Origin: Maridesulfovibrio sp.
GTDB lineage: Bacteria > Desulfobacterota > Desulfovibrionia > Desulfovibrionales > Desulfovibrionaceae
Assembly (NCBI RefSeq): GCF_963678865.1
Contig: NZ_OY787459.1
Coordinates: 2,818,501 to 2,882,500, forward strand
Direction of reading: 5' to 3'
Length of the DNA: 64,000 bases
Of this stretch, positions 1-8,541 are shown piece after piece. How positions within the stretch are numbered: position 1 is the first letter of the stretch; each line of letters starts with the position of its first letter. The notes below the pieces were generated by a model, which saw only the letters and a program-made list of their open reading frames with translations, made no database searches and was not told the DNA's origin. Both the position numbers and the translations under genes were made by a program.

Positions 1-634
1 TACTGACAGCGATGATGTTCTTTTCCCGCAGCGGGTTGAAAGGGCTAAGAAGCAGTTACAGCATTGCGACCTGACGGCATGTGCATTGGAGATCATCAAT
101 GAGGACGGAAGTGCTGCAGGGCAGCTTTTTCCTCTTAAAGAGAATGCTACACTTGAAGAGTTGTTACCGTTTGCGAATGTTTTTGGGCTTTCCAATACAG
201 CTTACCGCTGTGAGCTTCTGCGCAGAGTACTGCCCGTGCCATGCGAATGTGTGATGATGGATTGGTTCATGGCGACTAAGGCGTGGTTTCTCGGTGCTGA
301 AATTTACAGGGATTCTGCTCCCATGATGAGCTATAGACAGCATGGAAGCAATACTGCGCGTGTTCTGGCTCCTTTTACGGAAAAACAGATAATAAATGGA
401 TTCAGGTTGCTGAAATTGCATTATTCATTATTGTCTGATCATGTGCTCGCTGATTATCCGGATAAAATGGAATTATTCAGGGGAGCTGACACAAGACTGG
501 ACATTTTTATTGATTCCATGAAAGACGAAGCTAAGTTGAATACTTATTTGATTTCACTGAACAAACTTGAAGAAGAACATATCTGGTGGTCATGGCTGGC
601 CCATCCCCAATTGGAGGAAATATGGAAAAATTAA
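1..634 (+). CDS. Family 2 glycosyltransferase, C-terminal part (5' end outside window)
   Basis: The reading frame is open from base 2, so the start lies upstream of the window. The first visible residues are T-D-S-D-D-V, the Asp-rich DxD-like motif that binds the nucleotide sugar and metal in GT-A (GT2) enzymes. About 210 residues remain. They include an aromatic-rich stretch with two close Trp residues near the end and no membrane segment. The stop overlaps the start of the next gene, a NeuB-family synthase, by 13 bases, so the two are probably translationally coupled. The likely role is adding a sugar to a surface or flagellar glycan. Acceptor and donor cannot be read from the sequence. Confidence 0.75.
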   Translation, partial: TDSDDVLFPQRVERAKKQLQHCDLTACALEIINEDGSAAGQLFPLKENATLEELLPFANVFGLSNTAYRCELLRRVLPVPCECVMMDWFMATKAWFLGAEIYRDSAPMMSYRQHGSNTARVLAPFTEKQIINGFRLLKLHYSLLSDHVLADYPDKMELFRGADTRLDIFIDSMKDEAKLNTYLISLNKLEEEHIWWSWLAHPQLEEIWKN

Positions 635-1674
635 ATATAAACGGTAGATTGGTAGGTCCCGGTGAACCTCCTTACTTTATCGCAGAAATCGGTTCCAATC
701 ATAATGGTGACATGGAACTGTGTAAAAAAATGATTGATTCTGCAATAGAGTGCGGTGCAGATGCGGTTAAATTCCAGTCTTGGAGCAAGAAAACCCTTAT
801 TTCCAAGGCCGAATATGAACGCAATACAACTTATTCCGATACCCACCGCCATTTCGGCACTCTAAAGGAAATGGTGGAAAAATATGAGTTCACTCATGAA
901 CAGCACCTTGAGATTCTTGCCTACTGCAAAGAAAAAGGCGTGGATTTCATGTCTTCCGCTTTTTCTCCCGAAGAAGTGGATATGCTTTTGGATATGGGCA
1001 TAGATTACATCAAGCTTGCTTCCATGGATGTGACACATTTGCCGCTGCTTAAATATATCGGCAGCAAGGGATGTCAGGTACTGCTTTCCACCGGCATGGC
1101 AAGTATGGGCGAAATTGAGACCGCGGTGCGGACATTGAGAGAGGCCGGTTCCGGGCCTATCCTGCTTTTTCATTGTATTTCAATTTATCCTCCGGAATAT
1201 GAAGATATCCATTTGAATAACATTAAAACCCTGCAACAGGCTTTTGATCTTCCCGTCGGGTTCAGCGACCATACCATCGGATCTTCCATTCCTCTTGCTT
1301 CCGTGGCTATTGGGGCTTGCATGGTTGAAAAGCATTTCACCACAGACAAGGATATGGAAGGCTGGGATCACTGGATTTCCGCTGATCCTGCCGAACTGGA
1401 AGTTATCTGCAGGCAGGGCATGAATGTCTGGAAAGCTCTCGGCTCAACAGTACGCACTGTAAGTGAAGCTGAGATGGAAAAGCGTAAGAAATTCCGCCGT
1501 CGCCTGGTGACCACCCGTGCTGTGAAAAAAGGTGAAACCTTCAAGGTTGAAGATTTTGATTTCCTCCGTCCCGGCACAGGAATTGGCCCTGAGGAGTTGG
1601 ATTACGCTGTGGGCCGCGTTGCTTCCCGTGATCTTGCAGATGGTGATGAACTCGAGTGGACTGATTTTGAGTGA
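622..1674 (+). CDS. NeuB-family nonulosonic acid synthase (NeuB/LegI/PseI type)
   Basis: A 350-residue protein of the usual family length. It condenses phosphoenolpyruvate with a 6-carbon amino sugar to make a 9-carbon nonulosonic acid. The N-terminal TIM barrel begins with FIAEIGSNHNGD and holds the VKFQ, STGMAS and GFSDHT motifs. A C-terminal SAF (antifreeze-like) domain starts around residue 290. The start at 622 was chosen because GGAGG lies 5 bases upstream; a start at 586 would add 12 residues with no such site. It overlaps the upstream glycosyltransferase gene. The nearby HisF/HisH/amidotransferase module and PtmE-like gene favour a legionaminic-acid-like product, but sialic or pseudaminic acid cannot be excluded. 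Confidence 0.88.
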   Translation: MEKLNINGRLVGPGEPPYFIAEIGSNHNGDMELCKKMIDSAIECGADAVKFQSWSKKTLISKAEYERNTTYSDTHRHFGTLKEMVEKYEFTHEQHLEILAYCKEKGVDFMSSAFSPEEVDMLLDMGIDYIKLASMDVTHLPLLKYIGSKGCQVLLSTGMASMGEIETAVRTLREAGSGPILLFHCISIYPPEYEDIHLNNIKTLQQAFDLPVGFSDHTIGSSIPLASVAIGACMVEKHFTTDKDMEGWDHWISADPAELEVICRQGMNVWKALGSTVRTVSEAEMEKRKKFRRRLVTTRAVKKGETFKVEDFDFLRPGTGIGPEELDYAVGRVASRDLADGDELEWTDFE

Positions 1675-2061
1675 TTATTCTGCTAGGTTCTGCTCCGCAT
1701 ACGGGTAGTTATTTTTATCAAATTCATCCAGCCAAATAATCAGTTGGCCGTCCACCTGTTTGAGGTAATTATTAAATTTTTCTATCTCATCAGTATTAAC
1801 GGTACATACGTAGATTGATGGCGGGTTTTGTTTTTTGCTAATAAAAACGCCAGTTTTAAAACCCTGCTCAGTCAGTCTGTAATTAAGAGAATTAGCGAGG
1901 TAATAGCCCCATTCTTTTTTTGTGTAATCGGAACTGTAGTTGTTTTCATCAATAAAGGTAACCTGCTCGTCTACTGCCAATTCTATGCTTCCGCAATCAG
2001 ACAGCTCTATGCCTTGCATCGGTGTAAATTTTCGTGGAGGTTGCTTAATATCAAATTTCAT
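1675..2061 (-). CDS. Hypothetical protein, 128 residues
   Basis: Not recognised. It is a soluble-looking protein rich in Lys, Asn, Asp and Tyr, with no signal peptide, membrane helix or clear motif. The start at 2061 was chosen because an AGAGGG element sits 8 bases upstream; a GTG at 2070 is possible but less well placed. It is convergent with the NeuB-family gene and its stop codon directly abuts that gene's stop, with no intergenic base. It is the only - strand gene in the first 8.5 kb and interrupts the nonulosonate genes. A link to sugar metabolism is a guess from position only. Confidence 0.6.
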   Translation of the reverse strand: MKFDIKQPPRKFTPMQGIELSDCGSIELAVDEQVTFIDENNYSSDYTKKEWGYYLANSLNYRLTEQGFKTGVFISKKQNPPSIYVCTVNTDEIEKFNNYLKQVDGQLIIWLDEFDKNNYPYAEQNLAE

Positions 2062-2148
2062 TTTAGTCACCCTCTGCAGGTTGTAGTTCTGTTTGTATGG
2101 GATGGATCACCAGTAAATCGTGAATAGGTTTATCCCTAAATGATTTTG

Positions 2149-2177
2149 TTGACAATTCGTTCAGTTTTTCTTAACAA
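2149..2177 (+). promoter_or_regulatory. Candidate sigma-70 promoter for the hisF-like operon
   Basis: A perfect TTGACA (2149-2154) is followed after 17 bases by TAACAA (2172-2177), a weak -10 box. It lies about 75 bases upstream of the GTG of the HisF-like gene in an AT-rich gap, after the divergent hypothetical gene. The spacing is ideal. The poor -10 keeps confidence low. Confidence 0.35.
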
Positions 2178-2252
2178 ACAAAGAGATTAAATATAGGCAT
2201 AAACTAAAATCCTTACGAAATATAATTTTTATAAGGATCCCAGGAGTTAAAA

Positions 2253-2996
2253 GTGAACACAAGAGTCATAGCAAGACTGGATGCCAAGCCTCCTTATATA
2301 GCAAAACCTGTCTATTTTGAAGGGCTGCGTAAAGTTGGCATGCCCGAAGACCTGGCATTGAAATATAGTTCCGCCGGTGCAGATGAGCTTTGTTATATTG
2401 ATATATATTCAAGCCTTTGCCACCGAGAAATCAAGTTTGATCCGATAATGAAGATAGCTTCCTGCATCCTGATTCCGTTTGCTGTTGGCGGAGGGATCAG
2501 GTCTATTGATGATATGAAAGCTCTCTTTGACAGCGGAGCCGACAAGATCGTCATTAACACCTACGCACTGATGGAAACCCCCTCCATAATCGATAAGGCT
2601 GCTTCGTTATTTGGTAGTCAAGCTGTCACTGTACAGATTGATGCTAAGTGGCGTAACTCATGGTGGGAGTGTTATGCCGATTGCGGGAGAACCCCTTCAG
2701 GTAAGAATGTTATCGACTGGGCTTGTGAAGTTGAGAAAAGGGGAGCAGGAGAGATTCTGCTTAGTTCTGTGGACCATGATGGTGCTAAAAAAGGGTTTGA
2801 TGTTTCATTGATAAAAAAAGTGAATGAAGCGACCTCAATCCCAATTATAGCGGGAAGCGGTGCTGGTTCAATAGACCATATTACGAAAATGGCCGTGGAA
2901 GCGACTCCTTCAGCTGTAGCGCTTGCGTCCGTGCTTCATGATGACATCGTGACTGTCGGTGAAGTTAAAGATGTTTTGAAGCAGGTAAGAGGGTAA
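2253..2996 (+). CDS. HisF-like cyclase/synthase subunit of a sugar amidotransferase system
   Basis: A 247-residue TIM barrel related to imidazole glycerol phosphate synthase HisF. Both catalytic-type aspartates are present (Asp10 in ARLDAK, Asp130 in QIDAKW), as are the phosphate-binding loops FAVGGGIRS and IAGSGAGS. In O-antigen and flagellar loci such HisF paralogues (WbuZ type) act with a HisH paralogue and an N-acetyl-sugar amidotransferase to form acetamidino groups. The absence of any other his gene, together with the two following genes, indicates that role rather than histidine synthesis. The GTG start has AGGAG 7 bases upstream. The next gene begins 4 bases after the stop. Confidence 0.85.
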   Translation: MNTRVIARLDAKPPYIAKPVYFEGLRKVGMPEDLALKYSSAGADELCYIDIYSSLCHREIKFDPIMKIASCILIPFAVGGGIRSIDDMKALFDSGADKIVINTYALMETPSIIDKAASLFGSQAVTVQIDAKWRNSWWECYADCGRTPSGKNVIDWACEVEKRGAGEILLSSVDHDGAKKGFDVSLIKKVNEATSIPIIAGSGAGSIDHITKMAVEATPSAVALASVLHDDIVTVGEVKDVLKQVRG

Positions 2997-3000
2997 TCAG

Positions 3001-3609
3001 ATGAAGCAGACAATTGGTGTCGTAAATATCGGGTCCTGTTGCAATATCTTTAATATACTTAAAGCATTAAATTTTATCACGGCCAGTTTTTTGGTTGTTG
3101 AAACTCCGGAAGACTTGAAAAAGGTGGATAAAATCATTCTCCCGGGGGTTGGTAATTTTAATAATGCTATTTTGGATTTAAAAGAGCGTGAGCTTCTTGA
3201 ACCGCTTGCAGTGGAAGTTAAGAATAAGCATACACTAGGTATTTGCCTTGGCATGCAGATATTGGCCGATTTTGGATATGAAGACGGCAAGTCCAAGGGA
3301 CTTGGGGTTATTCCCGGCGAAGTAAAAAAAATGAACTGTAACCAGGAATTGCCTCATCTTGGTTGGCGAAACCTGAATTTCATCGGACAGGCTAATCCCT
3401 TGTTTGAGGGTATTGGCCCTAACCATGAATTTTACTTCATGCATACTTATGAATTTAGGAATGATAACGCAGCCATCGCTACATCCACTTACGGTGGACA
3501 GAAGTTTATTTCTGCAATTGCTCAGGATAATATTTATGGCCTTCAATTTCATCCTGAAAAAAGCCGTTCACAAGGTATACGCCTTCTGGTCAACTTTTAT
3601 AATCTCTAG
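3001..3609 (+). CDS. HisH-like glutamine amidotransferase subunit
   Basis: A 202-residue class I glutamine amidotransferase of the HisH type. The nucleophile is Cys82 in GICLGMQ and the catalytic dyad is His184/Glu186 in FHPEKS, so the triad is complete. It should release ammonia from glutamine and pass it through the HisF-like barrel encoded just upstream. It sits 4 bases after that gene and 11 bases before the amidotransferase gene, which forms a tight three-gene module. By analogy with WbpG-HisH2-HisF2 of Pseudomonas O-antigen synthesis, the module converts an N-acetyl to an acetamidino group on a sugar. Confidence 0.87.
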   Translation: MKQTIGVVNIGSCCNIFNILKALNFITASFLVVETPEDLKKVDKIILPGVGNFNNAILDLKERELLEPLAVEVKNKHTLGICLGMQILADFGYEDGKSKGLGVIPGEVKKMNCNQELPHLGWRNLNFIGQANPLFEGIGPNHEFYFMHTYEFRNDNAAIATSTYGGQKFISAIAQDNIYGLQFHPEKSRSQGIRLLVNFYNL

Positions 3610-3620
3610 AGGATACGGAC

Positions 3621-4841
3621 ATGCAAAACCGTGAAACTAAGAAAAGATTTAATCTTCCTGACGAAATAAAATTTTGTAAGCGTTGCACAATGTCCAACCA
3701 GCGTCCTCGCATCACTTTCGATGATGAAGGGATATGTTCAGCCTGCCGCTTCGCTGAGTATAAAAATTTTGTGGTGGATTGGGATGAACGCGACAAAGAG
3801 TTGCGTGCGCTTTGCGATAAACATCGTTCCAAAGATGGCAGTTATGATGTTGTGGTTCCGTCAAGCGGCGGCAAAGACAGCGGCTTTGTAGCCCACAAAT
3901 TGAAAGAAGAGTATGGTATGCATCCGTTGACTGTCACGTGGGCTCCGGCTCTTTGGACTGATGACGGCATGCGCAACTATGAAAATCACATTGTTGATGG
4001 TGGGCTTGATAATGTCATGGCTAAGCCTAGCGGAATTACGCATAAGCTTTTAACAAAGCTATCCTTCGAACTCCAAGGCGATCCCTTTATGCCATTTAAC
4101 TACGGTCAATACAACATGCCGCTAAGGACTGCTGTTGAGCGGAAAATACCATTAATCATGTACGGGGAGAACTCTGAAGTTGAGTACGGCGGTTCAATGA
4201 AGCATGCCTATCATCCTGATGTCCCTATTAAAGATATCGAGTTGATGAACTGGCACGGATTCACAATTGATGTCCTTAAGAAATATGGATTAAAAGAGTC
4301 CGACTTACAGATTTATCGCCGTCCTACTCAAAAGGATATTGATAAGGTTGGAGTGCAAATCCATTACATGGGGTATTTTACTAAATGGATTCCGCAGGTT
4401 AATTACTATTACTGCGCTGAAAATACCGGATTTATTCCTTATTACAAACGTAGTGAAGGAACTTACTCCAAGTATGCTTCCATTGACGACAGGCTGGACG
4501 GTTTTCATTACTATTTGATGTACATAAAATTCGGTATCGGTCGCGCAACATCTGATTCTGCGCACGAAGTACGTGATGGACATATCACCCGTGAAGAGGC
4601 AGCCGGTCTCGTTAAGCGTTTTGATGGTGAGTTTCCATGGGATAACTATCAAACCTTTTTGAACTACTGTGATATCAATGATGAGTTTTTTTGGAAAGTA
4701 GTTGATAGTTGGCGTTCTCCGCATATATGGGATAAGAAAGATGGAAAATGGGCGCTGAAGAAAGCTGTTTGGCACGAAGAAGCTCTTAAAGAGGCGGCTG
4801 AACCGGCTCCTAAAATTAAAGCGTGTAAGATAACTAAATAA
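3621..4841 (+). CDS. N-acetyl sugar amidotransferase (WbpG/PseA/PtmG family)
   Basis: A 406-residue ATP-pyrophosphatase-fold enzyme. A four-cysteine cluster (Cys19, Cys22, Cys39, Cys42, in CKRC and CSAC) precedes the PP-loop SSGGKDSG at residues 81-88, which binds ATP. Family members use ammonia from the HisH/HisF pair to build acetamidino (acetimidoyl) groups on pseudaminic or legionaminic acids or on UDP-sugars. The last residues are a Lys/Ala-rich tail. It is third in the module and is followed by a hairpin with a short T-run, so transcription may partly stop before the ptmE-like gene. Confidence 0.88.
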   Translation: MQNRETKKRFNLPDEIKFCKRCTMSNQRPRITFDDEGICSACRFAEYKNFVVDWDERDKELRALCDKHRSKDGSYDVVVPSSGGKDSGFVAHKLKEEYGMHPLTVTWAPALWTDDGMRNYENHIVDGGLDNVMAKPSGITHKLLTKLSFELQGDPFMPFNYGQYNMPLRTAVERKIPLIMYGENSEVEYGGSMKHAYHPDVPIKDIELMNWHGFTIDVLKKYGLKESDLQIYRRPTQKDIDKVGVQIHYMGYFTKWIPQVNYYYCAENTGFIPYYKRSEGTYSKYASIDDRLDGFHYYLMYIKFGIGRATSDSAHEVRDGHITREEAAGLVKRFDGEFPWDNYQTFLNYCDINDEFFWKVVDSWRSPHIWDKKDGKWALKKAVWHEEALKEAAEPAPKIKACKITK

Positions 4842-4848
4842 TGATTTT

Positions 4849-4880
4849 GCAGCTCTGCTTTAGCAGGGCTGCTAATTTTT
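4849..4880 (+). terminator. Hairpin with T-run between amidotransferase and ptmE-like genes
   Basis: A 10-bp stem with one G-U pair (GCAGCTCTGC / GCAGGGCTGC) around a TTTA loop is followed by TAATTTTT. It lies just after the amidotransferase stop and ends 13 bases before the next start. It could be a rho-independent terminator or an attenuator inside the operon. Confidence 0.6.
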
Positions 4881-4892
4881 GGGCGGGAAAGC

Positions 4893-5918
4893 ATGCTTTT
4901 TAAACTTATACTCACAAAAGATACTTCATTTGAGGATGCTCTAAAGGCTGTCGATGTCTATGGTTACGGCTTTGCTCCTGTTGTTGATGTCGAGGATCGT
5001 TTAGTTGGAATTATTACTGATGGTGATATCAGACGCGCTGTTCTTGATGGCAAAAGGGACCTTGAGTCAATAATTAACCGCAAACCATATTCTCTTCCGG
5101 AAGGCATTTCTCAAAAAAAAGCTTTTCAGACTTTGCGGAGCATTAAGCGGCGTCAAGCCCCTGTTGTGGATAAAAATAACAGGCTGGTTGATGTAATTAC
5201 TCTTGACGATATCGATTTTAACGCTAAGCCAAATGCAGCTGTTATTATGGCTGGAGGATTGGGAACGAGGCTGGGGGATCTGACGAAGACAACTCCAAAG
5301 CCTATGTTGCCAATAGGTAAAAAACCGGTTCTGGAGTATATAGTTGAGGCTCTTTTCAGAAACGGGTTTACCAACTTGATGATCAGCGTTAATTATAAGT
5401 CTGAAATAATTAAAGATTATTTTAAAGATGGTTCTGATTTTGGCGTTGAAATTGAGTATTTGGAAGAAACCAAACGTCTTGGTACTGCCGGGTCACTTGG
5501 GTTGATTACCAGAGAAATGGACGCACCTTTTCTGGTAATGAACGGAGATATTCTAACGAGCCTTAATTTTGGTGATCTTTTGAGGCATCATGTTGCCACG
5601 AATGCTGCCCTTACTGTGTGTTCAAGAGAATTCAACTATCAATTGCAATACGGAATCATTGAACAGCAGGAAGGCAGGGTGGTTGATTTTAAAGAAAAAC
5701 CATCACTTGATTTTCAGATTAGTGCTGGAATTTATGCTCTTTCCCCTGAAATTATTTCTTTAATTCCTGAGGATACTTTTTATGATATGACTACGGCCAT
5801 ATCGGACGCATGCAAAAATAACCTGCATGTTACTACTTTTCCTCTTGACGGTTATTGGATCGATATCGGTCAAAAACAAGATTACGACAACGCGATTAAT
5901 GATTATGCCACAGAATAA
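4893..5918 (+). CDS. ptmE: CBS-pair sugar-phosphate nucleotidyltransferase (PtmE-like)
   Basis: A 341-residue two-part protein. Residues 1-110 are a tandem CBS domain, with GIITDGDIRR typical of the fold. Residues 115-341 are a nucleotidyltransferase beginning AAVIMAGGLGTRLG with the TPKPMLPIG loop and an MNGDIL metal-site motif. In Campylobacter, PtmE makes GDP-glucosamine at the head of the GDP-linked legionaminic acid pathway, and the architecture here matches. The neighbours (NeuB-family synthase, acetamidino module) fit that pathway. LegB/LegC/LegG homologues and a CMP-sugar synthetase are not in the window. An alternative is a general hexose-1-phosphate nucleotidyltransferase. The symbol is given by architecture and context. 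Confidence 0.8.
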   Translation: MLFKLILTKDTSFEDALKAVDVYGYGFAPVVDVEDRLVGIITDGDIRRAVLDGKRDLESIINRKPYSLPEGISQKKAFQTLRSIKRRQAPVVDKNNRLVDVITLDDIDFNAKPNAAVIMAGGLGTRLGDLTKTTPKPMLPIGKKPVLEYIVEALFRNGFTNLMISVNYKSEIIKDYFKDGSDFGVEIEYLEETKRLGTAGSLGLITREMDAPFLVMNGDILTSLNFGDLLRHHVATNAALTVCSREFNYQLQYGIIEQQEGRVVDFKEKPSLDFQISAGIYALSPEIISLIPEDTFYDMTTAISDACKNNLHVTTFPLDGYWIDIGQKQDYDNAINDYATE

Positions 5919-7311
5919 AAAAGATGCTGTTTTACTTATAGGAAGGGGTCCTCTTTTTGCTGCCTATATCCAAGGACTTATTAATGGTTTTAGCGAAAAG
6001 TATGAGGTTCTGGTTGTCGATGCTAATAGTCCGGCGTATTCAGGAAAGCACATAAGACTTGAGTCAGATTATTATGATTTAGTTGATAGTGTGGATGGCA
6101 GCGAAGTTCTTAAAGTAGAAGATGAGTTGAATTTAAATTCCATATACTCTTATTCGAATTATCTGTATTACGGACGGTTAGCTCAAGAGGCAAACCTTCG
6201 GTACGATATTTATTGGATTTCTCGTGATGAAATCAATCGAAGATTTTATTCTTCTTATCTGTATTTTAAAAAGATATTCGAAAAATATAATATTGTATTT
6301 GCCTTCCATGACACGATTGACCACATATACTCATTTGTTTTGGAGGCTTTTTCAAAAAAAATGGGATTTGGTTTTTACCATACTTTTACTATACCGGGCA
6401 TATTTAATAACAGACTGTTAAATGGTACAACGCAGCGTTTGACCAATCCTCATTTCTTGTATGAACTGACCCATCGTTCTCAGCCAAACGAAGAAGAAAA
6501 AGAGTTTATTGATGAGTTGCTCAATAGTTTTGCTAAAGAAAAGCCTACAATGGACTATATGAAAGTTAGGCCGACTTCGTACTTCAATAGGTATGAAGTG
6601 GTTAGTTTCATCAAAAATCTTAAATATCTGCCATATGCTTATCAGAGAATTAAAAATCGTGCGTATTTAATTAAGAAGACAAAGAATTTTGATTTAAGTG
6701 CTCAAGGTAAATACATACTCTTCTTCTTTTCGCATCAGCCTGAATCTGTAACGACTTCTGCCGCTCAGGAATATGTAGACCAATGGAAGATTGTTGAAGA
6801 ATTGGCCGTCCATGCTCCTTCGGACATGAATATAGTGATTAAGGACCATCCTTTCGGTTTTGGTTGGAGGGGTAAAGATTACTATGAAAGATTGTTGCGT
6901 TTGCCTAATGTTCATATGTCTCCGATCAACTATCCTGGTAAGGATCTGATCAAGAACGCTATGGCCGTATTGACTATCAATGGTTCTGTAGGTCTAGAGG
7001 CAATGATGTATGGCGTGAAGTCTTTTTCTCTTGGGCATGCGTGGTATTCACATCCTGATTTTATTCCGAATATTGACAGTCCTGCTGAGGTTTACTCGCG
7101 CCTTGAAGAACCGGATTTGTCCATCGATCAAATACGTCAGATAATACTAGCCGCTTTAAGATGCAGTGTTGATTTTAAAGTTGAGTATACTCCGGCAGTA
7201 ACACGTGATAAAATTGAATCAGGTGAAAGGCTTGCTAAACATATGATGAAACATGAAAGATTTTATTTTCATAGATATGAAGACATAAAAGATAGCGTTT
7301 TGGGTTCCTGA
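5899..7311 (+). CDS. Capsule polysaccharide biosynthesis (KpsS/KpsC-like) glycosyltransferase
   Basis: About 470 residues. The C-terminal half resembles the Capsule_synth family: a KDHPFGFGWRG stretch and LTINGSVGLEAMMYG, the conserved motif of KpsS/LipB-type CMP-Kdo transferases. No transmembrane helix is visible. The ATG at 5899 (or 5905) overlaps the end of the ptmE-like gene by about 20 bases without a clear Shine-Dalgarno site, so translational coupling is likely. KpsC/KpsS enzymes transfer beta-Kdo, a CMP-activated keto-acid sugar. Beside a nonulosonate pathway, a plausible but unproven role is transfer of the CMP-activated nonulosonic acid. Confidence 0.72.
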   Translation: MIMPQNKKDAVLLIGRGPLFAAYIQGLINGFSEKYEVLVVDANSPAYSGKHIRLESDYYDLVDSVDGSEVLKVEDELNLNSIYSYSNYLYYGRLAQEANLRYDIYWISRDEINRRFYSSYLYFKKIFEKYNIVFAFHDTIDHIYSFVLEAFSKKMGFGFYHTFTIPGIFNNRLLNGTTQRLTNPHFLYELTHRSQPNEEEKEFIDELLNSFAKEKPTMDYMKVRPTSYFNRYEVVSFIKNLKYLPYAYQRIKNRAYLIKKTKNFDLSAQGKYILFFFSHQPESVTTSAAQEYVDQWKIVEELAVHAPSDMNIVIKDHPFGFGWRGKDYYERLLRLPNVHMSPINYPGKDLIKNAMAVLTINGSVGLEAMMYGVKSFSLGHAWYSHPDFIPNIDSPAEVYSRLEEPDLSIDQIRQIILAALRCSVDFKVEYTPAVTRDKIESGERLAKHMMKHERFYFHRYEDIKDSVLGS

Positions 7312-7408
7312 TATTGGTAGAAACTTATATGTCATTTTAAATGTCGTGGCGATTTCACAGTACTATGTATAACTGACAGCATAAAATTGTACTTTACAGG
7401 ACTATTTA

Positions 7409-8476
7409 ATGAAAAAAATATATATACATATTGGAATGCCAAAAACTGGTACTTCTTCAATCCAGAATGCACTAACGAAGAACAATCAATTGTTCTTAAA
7501 AAATGGTTTATTTTACCCTTTAATAGGTACAAATTACAGCACCGGTTACGTTAACGGTTTATATTTTAAAAACGACTATAAAAAAAATTTTGTATACAAT
7601 AATCTGTTGTTACTTAAGAGAACATCTATATTAAGAAAAGCCTTAGACCAATTTGCTAAAAATGATTGTCATACTTTACTCTTTTCTGAAGAGAATTTAT
7701 TCGAGCATTACAATGATTTTTGCACTGCTTTTAAGAAATTTAGATTTTTTAAAAAATTCGACGTCAAAATCATTATTTATTATCGCCGCTCAGTAGAATA
7801 TATAGCTGAAATTTGGGCTCAAACGGTGAAATCAAACAGGCAGGTTTATTATCAAAAAGACGGAAGCATGGTGTTAGTGGACTTGGACAGCCATAAGCAA
7901 AAAAATATTAGCGAAGTCAGTCTCGTTGATTTCTTAGCAAACTATGCTCATAAAGATAATTTTAATACATTTCAGCGTCTTTCCGAAACTTTTGGTAAAG
8001 AGAATATAATTCTAAGGCCATTTGAAAAAGAACAATGGAAAAACAACGACTTGTTGGATGATTTTTTCTCTATCTTCGGAATAGAATTAAACGATGAATT
8101 TAACTTACAAAATGTAAACATTACTCCAAATAGAATTCAAATTGAAAAAATAAATTATATGAACAGCTTTCTTCCAGCTAGAAGTTTTGATGGATTTATA
8201 AAGACCAAAGAACTTATGCTTGATAGTAAAGAAAATCAGTCAATCGTTGAATCGTTACCCGATTCGATTATTAAAAAAAGTAGTGAAGATTATCATAAAG
8301 AAGAATGTCGCATCGCAAAAGAGTTCTTAGAGCGGGATGAGATGTTTAATAGTAAATATCTCTCTTTTTATGGCAAAAAAAGAAACACTTATGCGGAATT
8401 AATTTTTGATAATGAAGAAAAAGAAGAACTCCAGAAGACTGTACAATTAATAAAGAATAAATATTGTAATCAGTAG
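7409..8476 (+). CDS. Sulfotransferase-family protein
   Basis: A 355-residue protein whose N-terminus, IHIGMPKTGTSS (phosphate-binding loop at residues 11-17), is the PAPS 5'-phosphosulfate-binding signature of sulfotransferases. A second PAPS-contact region probably lies around IIIYYRRSVEY (residues 125-135). There is no signal peptide or membrane helix. It would move sulfate from PAPS to a glycan hydroxyl. The gene is clearly more AT-rich than its neighbours, with long A/T runs and many AAA/TTT codons, which suggests acquisition by transfer. It stands 97 bases after the KpsS-like gene and is convergent with the SGNH-ankyrin gene. Confidence 0.75.
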   Translation: MKKIYIHIGMPKTGTSSIQNALTKNNQLFLKNGLFYPLIGTNYSTGYVNGLYFKNDYKKNFVYNNLLLLKRTSILRKALDQFAKNDCHTLLFSEENLFEHYNDFCTAFKKFRFFKKFDVKIIIYYRRSVEYIAEIWAQTVKSNRQVYYQKDGSMVLVDLDSHKQKNISEVSLVDFLANYAHKDNFNTFQRLSETFGKENIILRPFEKEQWKNNDLLDDFFSIFGIELNDEFNLQNVNITPNRIQIEKINYMNSFLPARSFDGFIKTKELMLDSKENQSIVESLPDSIIKKSSEDYHKEECRIAKEFLERDEMFNSKYLSFYGKKRNTYAELIFDNEEKEELQKTVQLIKNKYCNQ

Positions 8477-8541
8477 CCATGTCTACAAAAATGCTCTTAG
8501 CCTGAGTCTTTTAAAGAATATAAGAACTATTTGTGTGAAGA

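Noticed and set aside
2253..3609. HisF/HisH as histidine biosynthesis genes
   Set aside because: No other his genes are near, and they form a tight module with an N-acetyl-sugar amidotransferase inside a nonulosonate locus.
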